Origin: an uncultured Hyphomonadaceae bacterium
GTDB lineage: Bacteria > Pseudomonadota > Alphaproteobacteria > Caulobacterales > Maricaulaceae
Reading direction: 5' to 3'
Assembly: GCA_913058335.1 (NCBI GenBank)
Contig: CAJXPX010000016.1
Coordinates: 1 to 64,000, forward strand
Length of the DNA stretch: 64,000 nt
The translations under genes were made by a program, and so were the position numbers. The notes under the pieces are model-generated. The model was not told where the DNA came from and did no database searches. It saw nothing but the letters and a program-made list of their open reading frames with translations. Positions within the stretch are counted from its first letter, which is position 1. Each line of letters begins with the position of its first letter. This document shows, piece after piece, positions 43,500 to 52,103 of the stretch.

Positions 43500-44613
43500 C
43501 TAGCTTTCCTCACCGGCATGAACCCGCGCTGATAGAGCCGCCGCCATAAACGGGTCTAGTTTGCCGTCTAGAACTCCGGATGTATCAGACGTTTCTACGC
43601 CTGTACGAAGATCTTTCACCATCTGGTAGGGTTGCAATACATAGGATCGAATCTGGTGTCCCCATCCAATCTCTGACTTATTGTCAGCTTCGGCCTGAGC
43701 CGCTGCCTCACGTTCCTGAAGTTCTTTTTCGTAGAGCCTTGCCCGAAGCATATCCCACGCTTGCGAGCGGTTTTTATGCTGACTCCGATCATTTTGGCAC
43801 TGCACGACAATTCCCGTTGGCTCATGAGTTATCCGCACAGCAGAATCGGTTTTATTAACGTGTTGGCCGCCAGCCCCTGACGCGCGGTAGGTATCGACAC
43901 GGCAATCACTTTCATTAATTTCGATTTCAATCGAATCATCAATCTGCGGGTACACCCAAACTGACGCAAAACTCGTGTGACGCCTTGCTGAGCTATCATA
44001 GGGAGAGATGCGCACAAGACGGTGGACGCCGGATTCGGTTTTCAGCCAGCCAAAGGCATTATGGCCTCTCACTTTAATCGTGGCCGATTTTATGCCTGCG
44101 CCGTCGCCGTCTTCATGTTCAATGACATCGACTTTCATGTCTCGGGAGTTTGCCCACCGGGAATACATGCGCAGGACCATTTCGGCCCAATCCTGTGCTT
44201 CGGTCCCGCCTGCCCCCGGATGAATTTCGACAAAGCAATCATTCGCGTCGGCTTCGCCGGAGAGGAGAGCTTCAAGCTCAGCCTCTGCAGCTTTTTCCTG
44301 CACTCGAACAAGTGCCTGCGCTGCGGCCTCCAGCATGTCTGTGTCTTCATCCATTTCCGCCAATTCAGCCAGCTCGACATTGTCCGACAGGTCGGCTTGG
44401 AGCTTTCCAATCGCTTCAAACGCACTTTCCAGACGTGAGCGTTCTTGCATTAGACTTTGGGCTTTTTGAGGGTTATCCCAGAAAGACGGATCTTCCGCGA
44501 GGGCATTTAATTCAGCGAGTCGGTGTTCAGACGGCTCCCAGTCAAAGACGCCTCCTCAGCAGTTCTATCGACTGCTCAATTTCAGTTTTCATCTGGGAAA
44601 TATCGGCACGCAT
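43500..44613 (-). CDS. prfB: peptide chain release factor 2 with programmed +1 frameshift
   Basis: Reads UGA and UAA stop codons. Frame 1 begins at ATG 44613 and gives 23 residues before an in-frame TGA at 44544-44542. Frame 2 then runs from 44543 to 43500, giving 370 residues in total; an ATG at 44450 alone would give only 316. The GGQ motif ([19 protein letters not shown]) is intact. The stop-codon tripeptide of RF2 (SPF in E. coli) reads SPY here, as in [15 protein letters not shown], a variant I recall from alphaproteobacteria. The gene follows mrcA after 14 nt and is part of that operon. Confidence 0.97.
44541..44556 (-). promoter_or_regulatory. prfB: RF2 programmed frameshift site
   Basis: On the minus strand: AGGAGG (44556-44551), CGT, CTT, TGA, C. 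This is the classical internal Shine-Dalgarno plus CUU-UGA-C slip site that lets low RF2 levels raise frameshifting, an autoregulatory loop. Confidence 0.95.
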
Positions 44614-44627
44614 GGCGGTCAAATACC

Positions 44628-47378
44628 TTAATACAATCCGTCGTCAATAGTTTCCGGCTCCCGGGGCTCATCTTCGGGAGGCTGACGCGGTGGGCTTTCT
44701 GTCTTCATATTTTGAAGTGACCCTGTCGGGTCAAATACGCCGTCATCAGTTTCTCCCAACTCGCCAAAACCCTGAGCTTGAAACTCGGGGCTATTGCTCT
44801 CACTCAATCCAGTCTCATCGCGGCGGTTTAAACCGTAATCAGAGCGGGTATCAGACCCGCTTCCCACACGAATATTAGAGGACAGCGCCCCAACTCCGGG
44901 TTCGGTGCCCGGACGATAGGCTTCGAGTATGAAATTAGGCGCTCCAATATAAGAACTCGCGCCCGTATTGCGATTGACGGGCGCCAGAGTCACACCCTCG
45001 GGAATCCGGAAAGGAACCGGCGATGTCCCCTCCAACGCGCTTTCCATGAAGTCTTTGAAAATGGGAACCGCGGCAGAGCTGCCGGTTTCTCTTCCCATCG
45101 ACTCGGGTGTATCCATCCCGACATATACACCCACAACTAAATCCGGTGAAAAGCCCATGAACCAAGCATCAACTGAATCATTCGTAGTGCCGGTTTTTCC
45201 GCCTAAAGGCCGTCCCAAGCTCCGAACGGATCCACCGGTTCCGTTCTCGACAACCCCCTGCATCATATACGTCATCTGATACGCGGTGACAGGATCGATA
45301 ATTTGAGTTCTAAGATCAGGAAGTTCCGGCGGAGGGTTGCCTTCATACTCATCTTGTTGGCAGTCTGTACAACTGACATTTCCATGTACGAAAATTGTCT
45401 TTCCAGTACCATCTTGCACCCGGTCCAGAATGGTCGGTGTGACCGCTTTTCCGCCATTTATCATATCCGAATATGCTGTCGCCATTTTAAGCAAGGTAGT
45501 CTCACCTGCCCCTAAGGCCCAAGCGAGCTCGCGGCGAGGATTATCATAGATGCCGAAGCGTTTGCTAATATCCATAATAGGCTCCATGCCTATGTCATTT
45601 GCCAAACGCACCGTCATAGCATTACGTGATTTTTCAAGGCCAAGGCGCAAGGTACTCAAACCGTAAAATTTTCCAGAAGTATAATTGGACGGCTTGTAAT
45701 AACGCTCGCATTCCGCATCGGGGGAGGCCCCCTCCTGGCATCTGACGTCATTGCGTTCGATAACAAATGGGGCGTCCAAAACCTGACTTGACGGCGTATA
45801 TCCGTTTTCCAGTGCTGCCGCATAAACGAATGGTTTGAAGGCTGAACCCGGTTGACGTTGGGCCTGAGTGACGCGGTTAAACTGACTTTGTTCGAAACTA
45901 TAACCTCCGATCAACGCTAGGACCCGGCCCGTATGTGGGTCCATGGCAATTAGTCCGCCATTCACCTTGGGCACTTGGCGCAAATTATACTCATCCGTCT
46001 CTTCCTTTCGCTGAACAAGGATGAGGTCGCCAACAGATACCACTTCCTTTACCGATCCCGGTTGGTTGCTGTAACGGCCATCAGGAAGCGCCTCTCCTGC
46101 CCAGCGAATATCTTTAAGCCACATCGTGCCGGACGTGTCTTGGTCCACAGCTGACGCACTTTCAATAGGAGCTTTATCCTCGGCGGCGGCTTCATCAAAG
46201 TCGGTTTCTAAATCCGGATTCGCCTCTTCAATATCTACTGCATCCAGTTTCGGCGGCGCAAATCCCAGCTCTGCCTTTTCAGCTTCAACATTAAGTACAA
46301 TCGAAACGCGCCAGTCCTCGACATCCTTAGGCCCCTTATACTCTCTTAAACGGCTCTCCCAATCGTCTAAACTGTCCCAATGCGTCAGCGGACCACGATA
46401 GCCGTGGCGGCGATCAAACATCTCCAGACCCCGACGCAAAGCTCGTCGGCCATTAAGCTGCATGGATGTATCCAGTGTCGTGCGGATAGATAAACCGCCC
46501 GTGTAAAGTTCATCATAGCCATACATCTGCGAAATTTGTTTCCGAGCCTCCTCGACGAAATATTCCGCCGCGAGATATTCTTCGCCCTCAAGCCGATCTG
46601 TTAAAGCAATATCTGTCGCTTTTGCAGCCTCGCCCTCGGCTTTGTCCGCGTAACCATCCTCCACCATTCGGCTAATAACATACGCCCGGCGGTTCAGGGC
46701 ACGTTCTTTTTTGACCGGATCGTAAATTTGGTAGTTTGACGGAGCTTTGGGAAGCACAGCCAGATAAGCCATTTCTTCCAAAGTCAGATCTTTCATGGGC
46801 TTGCCGAAATAATTCAGCGATGCCGCGGCAACGCCGTAAGCCCCCCGGCCAAAGTATATATCGTTCAAATAGAGCTCAAGGATTTGGTCCTTAGTCATGG
46901 CCTTTTCGATACGGCGGGCGATGACAACTTCGCGGATTTTCCGATCAATATTTCTCTGATTACCAACAAGGAAGTTCTTGGCGACTTGCTGGGTCAAGGT
47001 TGACCCGCCCTCCAGCCGGCGGTCGTTTAAAACATGTCCAACATTGGCAATCATTGCGCGGGCAAAGCCGCGTTCATCAAAACCATCATGTTTATAAAAA
47101 CGCTGATCCTCAGCGGCAACAAAAGCATGCTGGAGCTGAAGAGGAACGCTCTCTATCGGTACGAATACGCGCGCTTCAGTTCGAAACTCACTAATAAGTT
47201 TTCCGTCCCCGGCATGGACACGGGACATCACCGGAGGCTGATATTCCTTCAACACCTCCAAAGTTGGCAAATCTTTTGTCGCTTTGATTACATAGACGAA
47301 TGCAAAAATCGCGAGAACAACCGCAAAGCCGAATCCTATTGCGATTACCCATTTCAATATACGGAGAAATTTTGTCAT
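44628..47378 (-). CDS. mrcA: penicillin-binding protein 1A
   Basis: Bifunctional transglycosylase/transpeptidase making peptidoglycan, about 916 residues. One membrane anchor (about 8-33) is followed by the GT51 domain (EDQRFYKHDGFDERG, GGSTLTQQVAKN, ELYLNDIYFGRGAYGVA). An OB-like insert, an acidic stretch and a transpeptidase domain come next, with RQPGSAFKPFVYAAA (SxxK), KSRNAMTVRLAN (SxN) and GGKTGTTND (KTG). A Pro/Glu-rich C-terminus ends the protein. I chose ATG 47378 (MTKFLRILKWV); a TTG start at 47423 would add 15 residues and is not excluded. It is in one unit with prfB and probably the amidase. Confidence 0.95.
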   Translation of the reverse strand: MTKFLRILKWVIAIGFGFAVVLAIFAFVYVIKATKDLPTLEVLKEYQPPVMSRVHAGDGKLISEFRTEARVFVPIESVPLQLQHAFVAAEDQRFYKHDGFDERGFARAMIANVGHVLNDRRLEGGSTLTQQVAKNFLVGNQRNIDRKIREVVIARRIEKAMTKDQILELYLNDIYFGRGAYGVAAASLNYFGKPMKDLTLEEMAYLAVLPKAPSNYQIYDPVKKERALNRRAYVISRMVEDGYADKAEGEAAKATDIALTDRLEGEEYLAAEYFVEEARKQISQMYGYDELYTGGLSIRTTLDTSMQLNGRRALRRGLEMFDRRHGYRGPLTHWDSLDDWESRLREYKGPKDVEDWRVSIVLNVEAEKAELGFAPPKLDAVDIEEANPDLETDFDEAAAEDKAPIESASAVDQDTSGTMWLKDIRWAGEALPDGRYSNQPGSVKEVVSVGDLILVQRKEETDEYNLRQVPKVNGGLIAMDPHTGRVLALIGGYSFEQSQFNRVTQAQRQPGSAFKPFVYAAALENGYTPSSQVLDAPFVIERNDVRCQEGASPDAECERYYKPSNYTSGKFYGLSTLRLGLEKSRNAMTVRLANDIGMEPIMDISKRFGIYDNPRRELAWALGAGETTLLKMATAYSDMINGGKAVTPTILDRVQDGTGKTIFVHGNVSCTDCQQDEYEGNPPPELPDLRTQIIDPVTAYQMTYMMQGVVENGTGGSVRSLGRPLGGKTGTTNDSVDAWFMGFSPDLVVGVYVGMDTPESMGRETGSSAAVPIFKDFMESALEGTSPVPFRIPEGVTLAPVNRNTGASSYIGAPNFILEAYRPGTEPGVGALSSNIRVGSGSDTRSDYGLNRRDETGLSESNSPEFQAQGFGELGETDDGVFDPTGSLQNMKTESPPRQPPEDEPREPETIDDGLY

Positions 47379-47491
47379 AGACAGCCAGATACCCTTCGAA
47401 TCGGCCTTGTGTTTGGCGGCCAATTCTGTCGAATGTAAGACTTTAATGTGAGAGATTGAAGGCGCAATTATATTCTTCAGTCAGGCGCGGT

Positions 47492-47531
47492 GCCTTACAC
47501 CTTAAAAGCGCGCCTTATGCCTTAAAAGCGC
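47492..47531. repeat. tandem 20-bp repeat between amidase and mrcA
   Basis: Two adjacent units, GCCTTACACCTTAAAAGCGC (47492-47511) and GCCTTATGCCTTAAAAGCGC (47512-47531), identical at 18 of 20 positions. They lie just downstream of the amidase stop codon, in the 167-nt gap before mrcA. Function unknown. Confidence 0.8.
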
Positions 47532-47545
47532 TCTGTTTAGGTGAA

Positions 47546-48466
47546 TTATCGCTCTGCGGCAAAATACGCGTCTATGGAGCTGACAACAGACCTCATCATC
47601 TTATCCCGATGGGACGATTGAAGAAGCAGTGACTCGTCTTGCGGGTTTGACAGAAAGCCGAGCTCCAAGAGAACGGCCGGTACATCCGGCGCGAGAAGCA
47701 CGAAATATCCGGCGCGGCGATGAGAGTTTCCAACCAGATCCGTTGCCCCGGAGAGGTTAGATAACAAAATATCTGCAAATTGCTCAGATTGGCTTTCGGT
47801 TTTTCTCTGGGCGAGATCCACCAAAATATCTCCCACGGGGTCGGATTGCTTTGATAAATCAACATCCATAATCCAGTTTTGCGAGCTGCTCACCAGCTTT
47901 TTGGACCGGCCTTTGGCCCTGTCTGCTAATGTGTAAACTGACGCCCCGCGAGCGGACTTCGTTCCGGCACTATCGGCGTGAAGAGAAATAAAGAGGTCTG
48001 CCCCTCCTTCTCTTGCCACTCTCAATCGCAAATCATGATCAACATAAACATCCCGATCGCGAGTCATTCTCACATCATAGCGTCCTGTTCTTTCAAGCAA
48101 AGATTTTAGAGAGTTTGAGGCCTTCGTGGTAATCTCTTTTTCATAGGTACCATTTGATCCAATCGCCCCTGGGTCTCGGCCTCCATGACCGGGGTCAATA
48201 AATATAACCGGCTTACGGGTCAGCCCGGATGACATGGTTTTTCCGCTTAAATGCGGCGCGAGACGAGGGTGCGGAACGCTGTTTTTAAAATAACGCGGCG
48301 CAGTAACACTTGGCACGCGGCGCGGCGTGGGGGCGGCCACAGTCTGTGTAAGTGTTGGTTTCACCCGCGGCGTCACATTTGGCCCGGCACAAGCCGACAT
48401 CGGCAGGAAGAGCGCCGTCGCTGTAAGGACACTGAGTAAAGTTAATAATTCGCGAATATTTGCCAT
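47546..48466 (-). CDS. N-acetylmuramoyl-L-alanine amidase
   Basis: About 306 residues, exported. The N-terminus (ELLTLLSVLTATALFLPMSAC) is a signal peptide, possibly a lipoprotein signal with MSAC as an imperfect lipobox. The Amidase_3 domain (about 90-300) carries IDPGHGGRDPGA, a Glu in YEKEITTKAS, FISLHADSA and the final catalytic glutamate region AVLLELGFLSN. It cleaves the stem peptide from MurNAc, for example during cell separation (AmiC type). I chose ATG 48466 because AAGG lies 5 nt upstream; GTG 48472 is the alternative. It is divergent from rne. Confidence 0.94.
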   Translation of the reverse strand: MANIRELLTLLSVLTATALFLPMSACAGPNVTPRVKPTLTQTVAAPTPRRVPSVTAPRYFKNSVPHPRLAPHLSGKTMSSGLTRKPVIFIDPGHGGRDPGAIGSNGTYEKEITTKASNSLKSLLERTGRYDVRMTRDRDVYVDHDLRLRVAREGGADLFISLHADSAGTKSARGASVYTLADRAKGRSKKLVSSSQNWIMDVDLSKQSDPVGDILVDLAQRKTESQSEQFADILLSNLSGATDLVGNSHRRAGYFVLLAPDVPAVLLELGFLSNPQDESLLLQSSHRDKMMRSVVSSIDAYFAAER

Positions 48467-48888
48467 ACTCACCTTATTTGCGGAGGAGAGTGAATAAACT
48501 CTTACAGTGACAGCTGTTTATCACAGCTAAAATCACCTTTCACAGTTATCAATATGAAATATGCTTTGCAAACCAGTTTAATATGGGGCAAACATAAAGT
48601 CAGATAAGAACGGCACCGACACATTCGTCGCAAGGTGCGGACCCCTTTTTTCGGCCCTCCCCCTGTCCCTATCTTGTCCACGCGGTTGGCATATTTTGTG
48701 TCAGATACCCGCGATATTGAGAGTTTTGATGCACGCAGGTAAGTTCAATATGACGCACTCCCGGCCAGATGACCCAAAAGGTCAGGCAGGATTGTCTTTG
48801 CGCGCTTTTTCACCCTATTCCTTTAATCATATGCAGCCCCTCTTATGGCCTAAAAGGCCTATCAGAGCGAGGCGCAACGGAGTTTTCC
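48467..48888. other. intergenic region between amidase and rne
   Basis: 422 nt without a convincing gene. The left half is A/T-rich and should contain the amidase promoter. The right half should be the long 5' untranslated region of rne, since RNase E messages are often autoregulated through a leader of this size. At 48613-48638 GCACC/GGTGC enclose a smaller CGAC/GTCG stem, followed by a T-run at 48646-48651, which could be a leader hairpin or an attenuator. No clear promoter hexamers could be assigned. Confidence 0.5.
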
Positions 48889-51800
48889 ATGTCAAAGAAA
48901 ATGTTAATCGACGCCTCCCACCCGGAAGAAACGCGCGTCGTCATTGTCGATCACAACCGTGTTGAGGAGCTCGATTTTGAGAGCCGCAATAAACGTCAGC
49001 TACGCGGCAATGTCTATCTCGCCCGAGTTACGCGGGTAGAGCCCTCCCTTCAGGCCGCCTTTATCGAATATGGCGGGAATCGCCACGGCTTTCTCGCCTT
49101 TTCCGAAATCCATCCGGATTATTATCAAATTCCTTATGAAGACCGCATGGCGATTCTCGAAGAGGAAGAAGAGCACAGTTCCAATGAGGATGACTCCGAG
49201 GCGGATAATGGCGAGTCAGGCGATGTCGATCGCGATGAGAATGTCGATCCGGACGCACATGACGCGGCCGATGAGAATGACGCTGAAGTCGCCGATGAAC
49301 AAGCTAAAGTAGCCAGCACCCGCCGCAAACGAATCTCCCGCCGCCGTTACAAAATTCAGGAAGTTATAAAGCGCGGTCAGATCATTTTGGTTCAAGCCGT
49401 GAAAGAAGAGCGCGGCAATAAAGGCGCGGCAATGACGACGTATTTGTCCCTCGCCGGCCGTTATTGCGTGTTGATGCCTAACACCCCTCGGGGCGGCGGT
49501 ATCTCCCGCAAAATCTCCAACGGCTCTGACCGTAAACGCCTTAAGTCGGTTATGGACGATTTGGATGTCCCGCAAGGGATGGGCGTTATTGTCCGAACAG
49601 CCGGAGCCAAACGCACCAAAGCCGAGATCAAACGTGATTATGAATATTTATCCCGTCTCTGGGGCGATATACGCGAGACAACATTGAAATCCATTGCCCC
49701 GGCTCTCATTCATGAGGAAGGAAATCTGGTCAAACGCTCTATTCGAGATCTTTACAATAAAGACATTGACGAAGTTCTGGTCGAAGGGGAAGAGGCCTAT
49801 AAAACCGCCAAAGCTTTCATCAAAATGCTGATGCCGAGCCACGCCAAATTTGTGAAACAATATAAAGACGAGATCCCTCTCTTCCTTCGTTATAACGCAG
49901 AAAGTCAGATCGAAAACAGCTTGTCGCCTTTGGTACAGCTCAAATCCGGCGGCTATCTTGTCATTCATCCGACTGAAGCACTCGTTTCGGTTGACGTTAA
50001 CTCCGGCCGGTCTACGAAAGAACGTAATGTAGAACGCACAGCGCTCAAAACCAATTTAGAGGCCGCAGAGGAAGTTGCCCGCCAAATGCGTCTGCGAGAT
50101 CTGGCGGGTCTTATCGTTATCGACTTCATTGATATGGACGAGAACAAAAACAACCGCTCCGTCGAAAGAAGAATGAAGGATTCTCTATCTCAGGATCGCG
50201 CGCGCATCCAGACGAGCCGTATTTCACAATTCGGCCTAATGGAAATTTCACGTCAACGCCGCCGGCGCAGCCTTTTAGAGGGGTCCACAACCCCTTGCCC
50301 GCATTGCGCAGGCGTTGGCCGTAAACGGACCGTTGAGAGCAGTGCATTGGCCGCCATTCGCGCTGTGGAAGAAACAGCCGCTCACGGAGAAGCCGAGCGT
50401 ATCCGGCTCAAAGTCTCTCCGGATGTTGCCTTCTACTTGGTAAATGAAAAACGCGATCTGCTGACACAGGTGGATCAAGATATGGGCGTCTTTACAGAAG
50501 TTCTCGCCGAGGATGAGCTTATCCGCCCGCATTATGAGATTGAAATTACTGAAAAGAAGGATCGTAAAGGACCCGATCCTCTGGACGAGATTGAAAAGGA
50601 GTTTCGTCGTCAGCGTCAAAAAGCGCAAAACGCGCCGAAAAAGCAAACGCCTAAATCAAAAGAGGATGATGACTCAGACGAAGACGAGTCTGATGACACG
50701 TCCAATGAGGCGCAGGAGTCTTCCGATAATTCTGATGATAAGAAATCCGGCCGTCGCCGGAGCCGCCGCGGACGCCGTGGGGGACGGGGTCGGTCTCGGT
50801 CTCGTAATGAAAATCAAAATGAGGAAAGCGGCAACGATAACGCCACTGACACTTCGGACGATAACAAATCCGACGATAAGAAATCTGAAGACGACACATC
50901 AAAATCGTCGCCTGATGGCTTGGAAGTAATCGAGCCAAAGGTAGATACAGATAACAAACCTAAATCACGCCGACGCCGCGCCACCCGTAAAGCCCCGACC
51001 CGCAAATCTGACACTGAAAAGTCTGATGCGGATACGTCTTTAAAAGAGAACTCATCAAAAGAGACCTCATCGGAGAAAGACGCGGACAAGGGCGAAGCTG
51101 AAGCGGATAAAAAGAACGAGCCCAACGCCAAATCACGCTCAAGTCGCCGCCGGAAAGCCCCGTCGAAGAAACCTTCTTCGGAAGCTGCGTCAACTGATCT
51201 TCAAAAATCAGAGCCAGGCAAAGACTCTTCCCCTGAACCGGAGAGCAAAACAACAGCAAAGCCTAAAGCTTCCTCAAATGGACGGCGCCGCGCTGCGCCG
51301 ACCCGCAAGCCAAAAGCAAGCAGCGAGACCGAAGCTGAGACGGAAGCAAAGCCAAAGCGCAGCCGGAAAGCTCCGGTAAAAAAAGCGGCAACGAAAAAAG
51401 CACCCGCGAAAAAGGTCTCTGCCCAAAAAGCAGACGGAACGGATGAGTCCCCTAAACCGGCTCGGAAACGCAGAGCCCCCGCTAAGTCAACAAAGGCCTC
51501 AGACGAAGCTAAAACGGAATCTAAAGAGGCGACCAGTAAAACGGATGCCCCTGAAAAAGCCGAGGCTCCTAAATCCAGTTCCCGCAGACGCGCCGCGCCT
51601 AAGAAGAAAGCTGCGGCGTCAAATGTAGGGGCGACATCTGAACCTCCAAAAGCAAAAAAAGCGCCTGCAAAACGCCGCGCTCCCGCGAAAAAGGCCTTAG
51701 AAGTCAAGTCCGATGACACCTCTGCAACGGAAACCAAACCGGCTAGGCGACGCGCGGCCCCGTCAAAAACATCGGAACCGGCCACAAAGTCTACCAGAAC

Positions 51801-51996
51801 GCGAAAGGCTCCGACCAAAAAAACGTCGACTGAGACGTCGGAGCCTAAGCCGGACCCTGACCCTGCCCCGGCTCCTTTAGCAGAAACGCCAGCCTCCAAG
51901 CCGTCTGGTGAGAACGCTCAGACTCAAAAACCAGAGGCTAAATCTGACGCGCCGACTAAGAAGAAGAAGCGCGGTTGGTTTGGACTAAAGCGTTAA
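48889..51996 (+). CDS. rne: ribonuclease E
   Basis: Endoribonuclease and degradosome core, about 1035 residues. I chose ATG 48889 (MSKKMLIDASHPEETR) with GGAG 6 nt upstream; the longer frame reads as non-coding. The S1 domain is split by an acidic insert (about 86-145), common in alphaproteobacteria. The metal aspartates Asp369 and Asp412 lie 43 residues apart, as in the E. coli enzyme (303, 346), and the zinc-link CPHC (Cys470, Cys473) is present. From about residue 570 the protein is a disordered scaffold, first acidic with an arginine patch (RRSRRGRRGGRGRSRSR), then a long Lys/Ala/Pro stretch. The extreme end, KKKRGWFGLKR, recalls the GWW motif that binds PNPase in Caulobacter. Confidence 0.97.
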   Translation: MSKKMLIDASHPEETRVVIVDHNRVEELDFESRNKRQLRGNVYLARVTRVEPSLQAAFIEYGGNRHGFLAFSEIHPDYYQIPYEDRMAILEEEEEHSSNEDDSEADNGESGDVDRDENVDPDAHDAADENDAEVADEQAKVASTRRKRISRRRYKIQEVIKRGQIILVQAVKEERGNKGAAMTTYLSLAGRYCVLMPNTPRGGGISRKISNGSDRKRLKSVMDDLDVPQGMGVIVRTAGAKRTKAEIKRDYEYLSRLWGDIRETTLKSIAPALIHEEGNLVKRSIRDLYNKDIDEVLVEGEEAYKTAKAFIKMLMPSHAKFVKQYKDEIPLFLRYNAESQIENSLSPLVQLKSGGYLVIHPTEALVSVDVNSGRSTKERNVERTALKTNLEAAEEVARQMRLRDLAGLIVIDFIDMDENKNNRSVERRMKDSLSQDRARIQTSRISQFGLMEISRQRRRRSLLEGSTTPCPHCAGVGRKRTVESSALAAIRAVEETAAHGEAERIRLKVSPDVAFYLVNEKRDLLTQVDQDMGVFTEVLAEDELIRPHYEIEITEKKDRKGPDPLDEIEKEFRRQRQKAQNAPKKQTPKSKEDDDSDEDESDDTSNEAQESSDNSDDKKSGRRRSRRGRRGGRGRSRSRNENQNEESGNDNATDTSDDNKSDDKKSEDDTSKSSPDGLEVIEPKVDTDNKPKSRRRRATRKAPTRKSDTEKSDADTSLKENSSKETSSEKDADKGEAEADKKNEPNAKSRSSRRRKAPSKKPSSEAASTDLQKSEPGKDSSPEPESKTTAKPKASSNGRRRAAPTRKPKASSETEAETEAKPKRSRKAPVKKAATKKAPAKKVSAQKADGTDESPKPARKRRAPAKSTKASDEAKTESKEATSKTDAPEKAEAPKSSSRRRAAPKKKAAASNVGATSEPPKAKKAPAKRRAPAKKALEVKSDDTSATETKPARRRAAPSKTSEPATKSTRTRKAPTKKTSTETSEPKPDPDPAPAPLAETPASKPSGENAQTQKPEAKSDAPTKKKKRGWFGLKR

Positions 51997-52001
51997 AGTT
52001 T

Positions 52002-52029
52002 CAGTGCCTGCAAGAGGTTGCAGGTACTG
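52002..52029 (+). terminator. strong hairpin after rne
   Basis: 12-bp stem CAGTGCCTGCAA / TTGCAGGTACTG (one G-U pair) with loop GAGG, followed by CTTTGTT. It probably ends the rne transcript, though the T-run is short. Confidence 0.65.
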
Positions 52030-52033
52030 CTTT

Positions 52034-52049
52034 GTTACGCCTGCGTAAC
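52034..52049 (+). repeat. second hairpin after rne
   Basis: Stem GTTACG / CGTAAC with loop CCTG directly after the first hairpin. It is not followed by T residues. It could stabilise the 3' end of rne or the leader of the following gene. Confidence 0.5.
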
Positions 52050-52103
52050 TTGACGGTGTCACTCGGTTTTGAAAAACTGGCGTTAGGACTCAAAGGATAA
52101 GGT

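Noticed and set aside
48769-48888. Forty-residue N-terminal extension of rne from the first in-frame start
   Set aside because: The reading lacks homology to RNase E, while ATG 48889 has a good ribosome site and begins the conserved MSKKMLIDA.
51201-51899. Long minus-strand open frame (232 residues) opposite the rne tail
   Set aside because: It is a shadow of the Lys/Ala/Pro-rich rne tail, which has few stop codons on the other strand, and its composition (Ala/Phe/Gly/Ser repeats) is what such a shadow gives.
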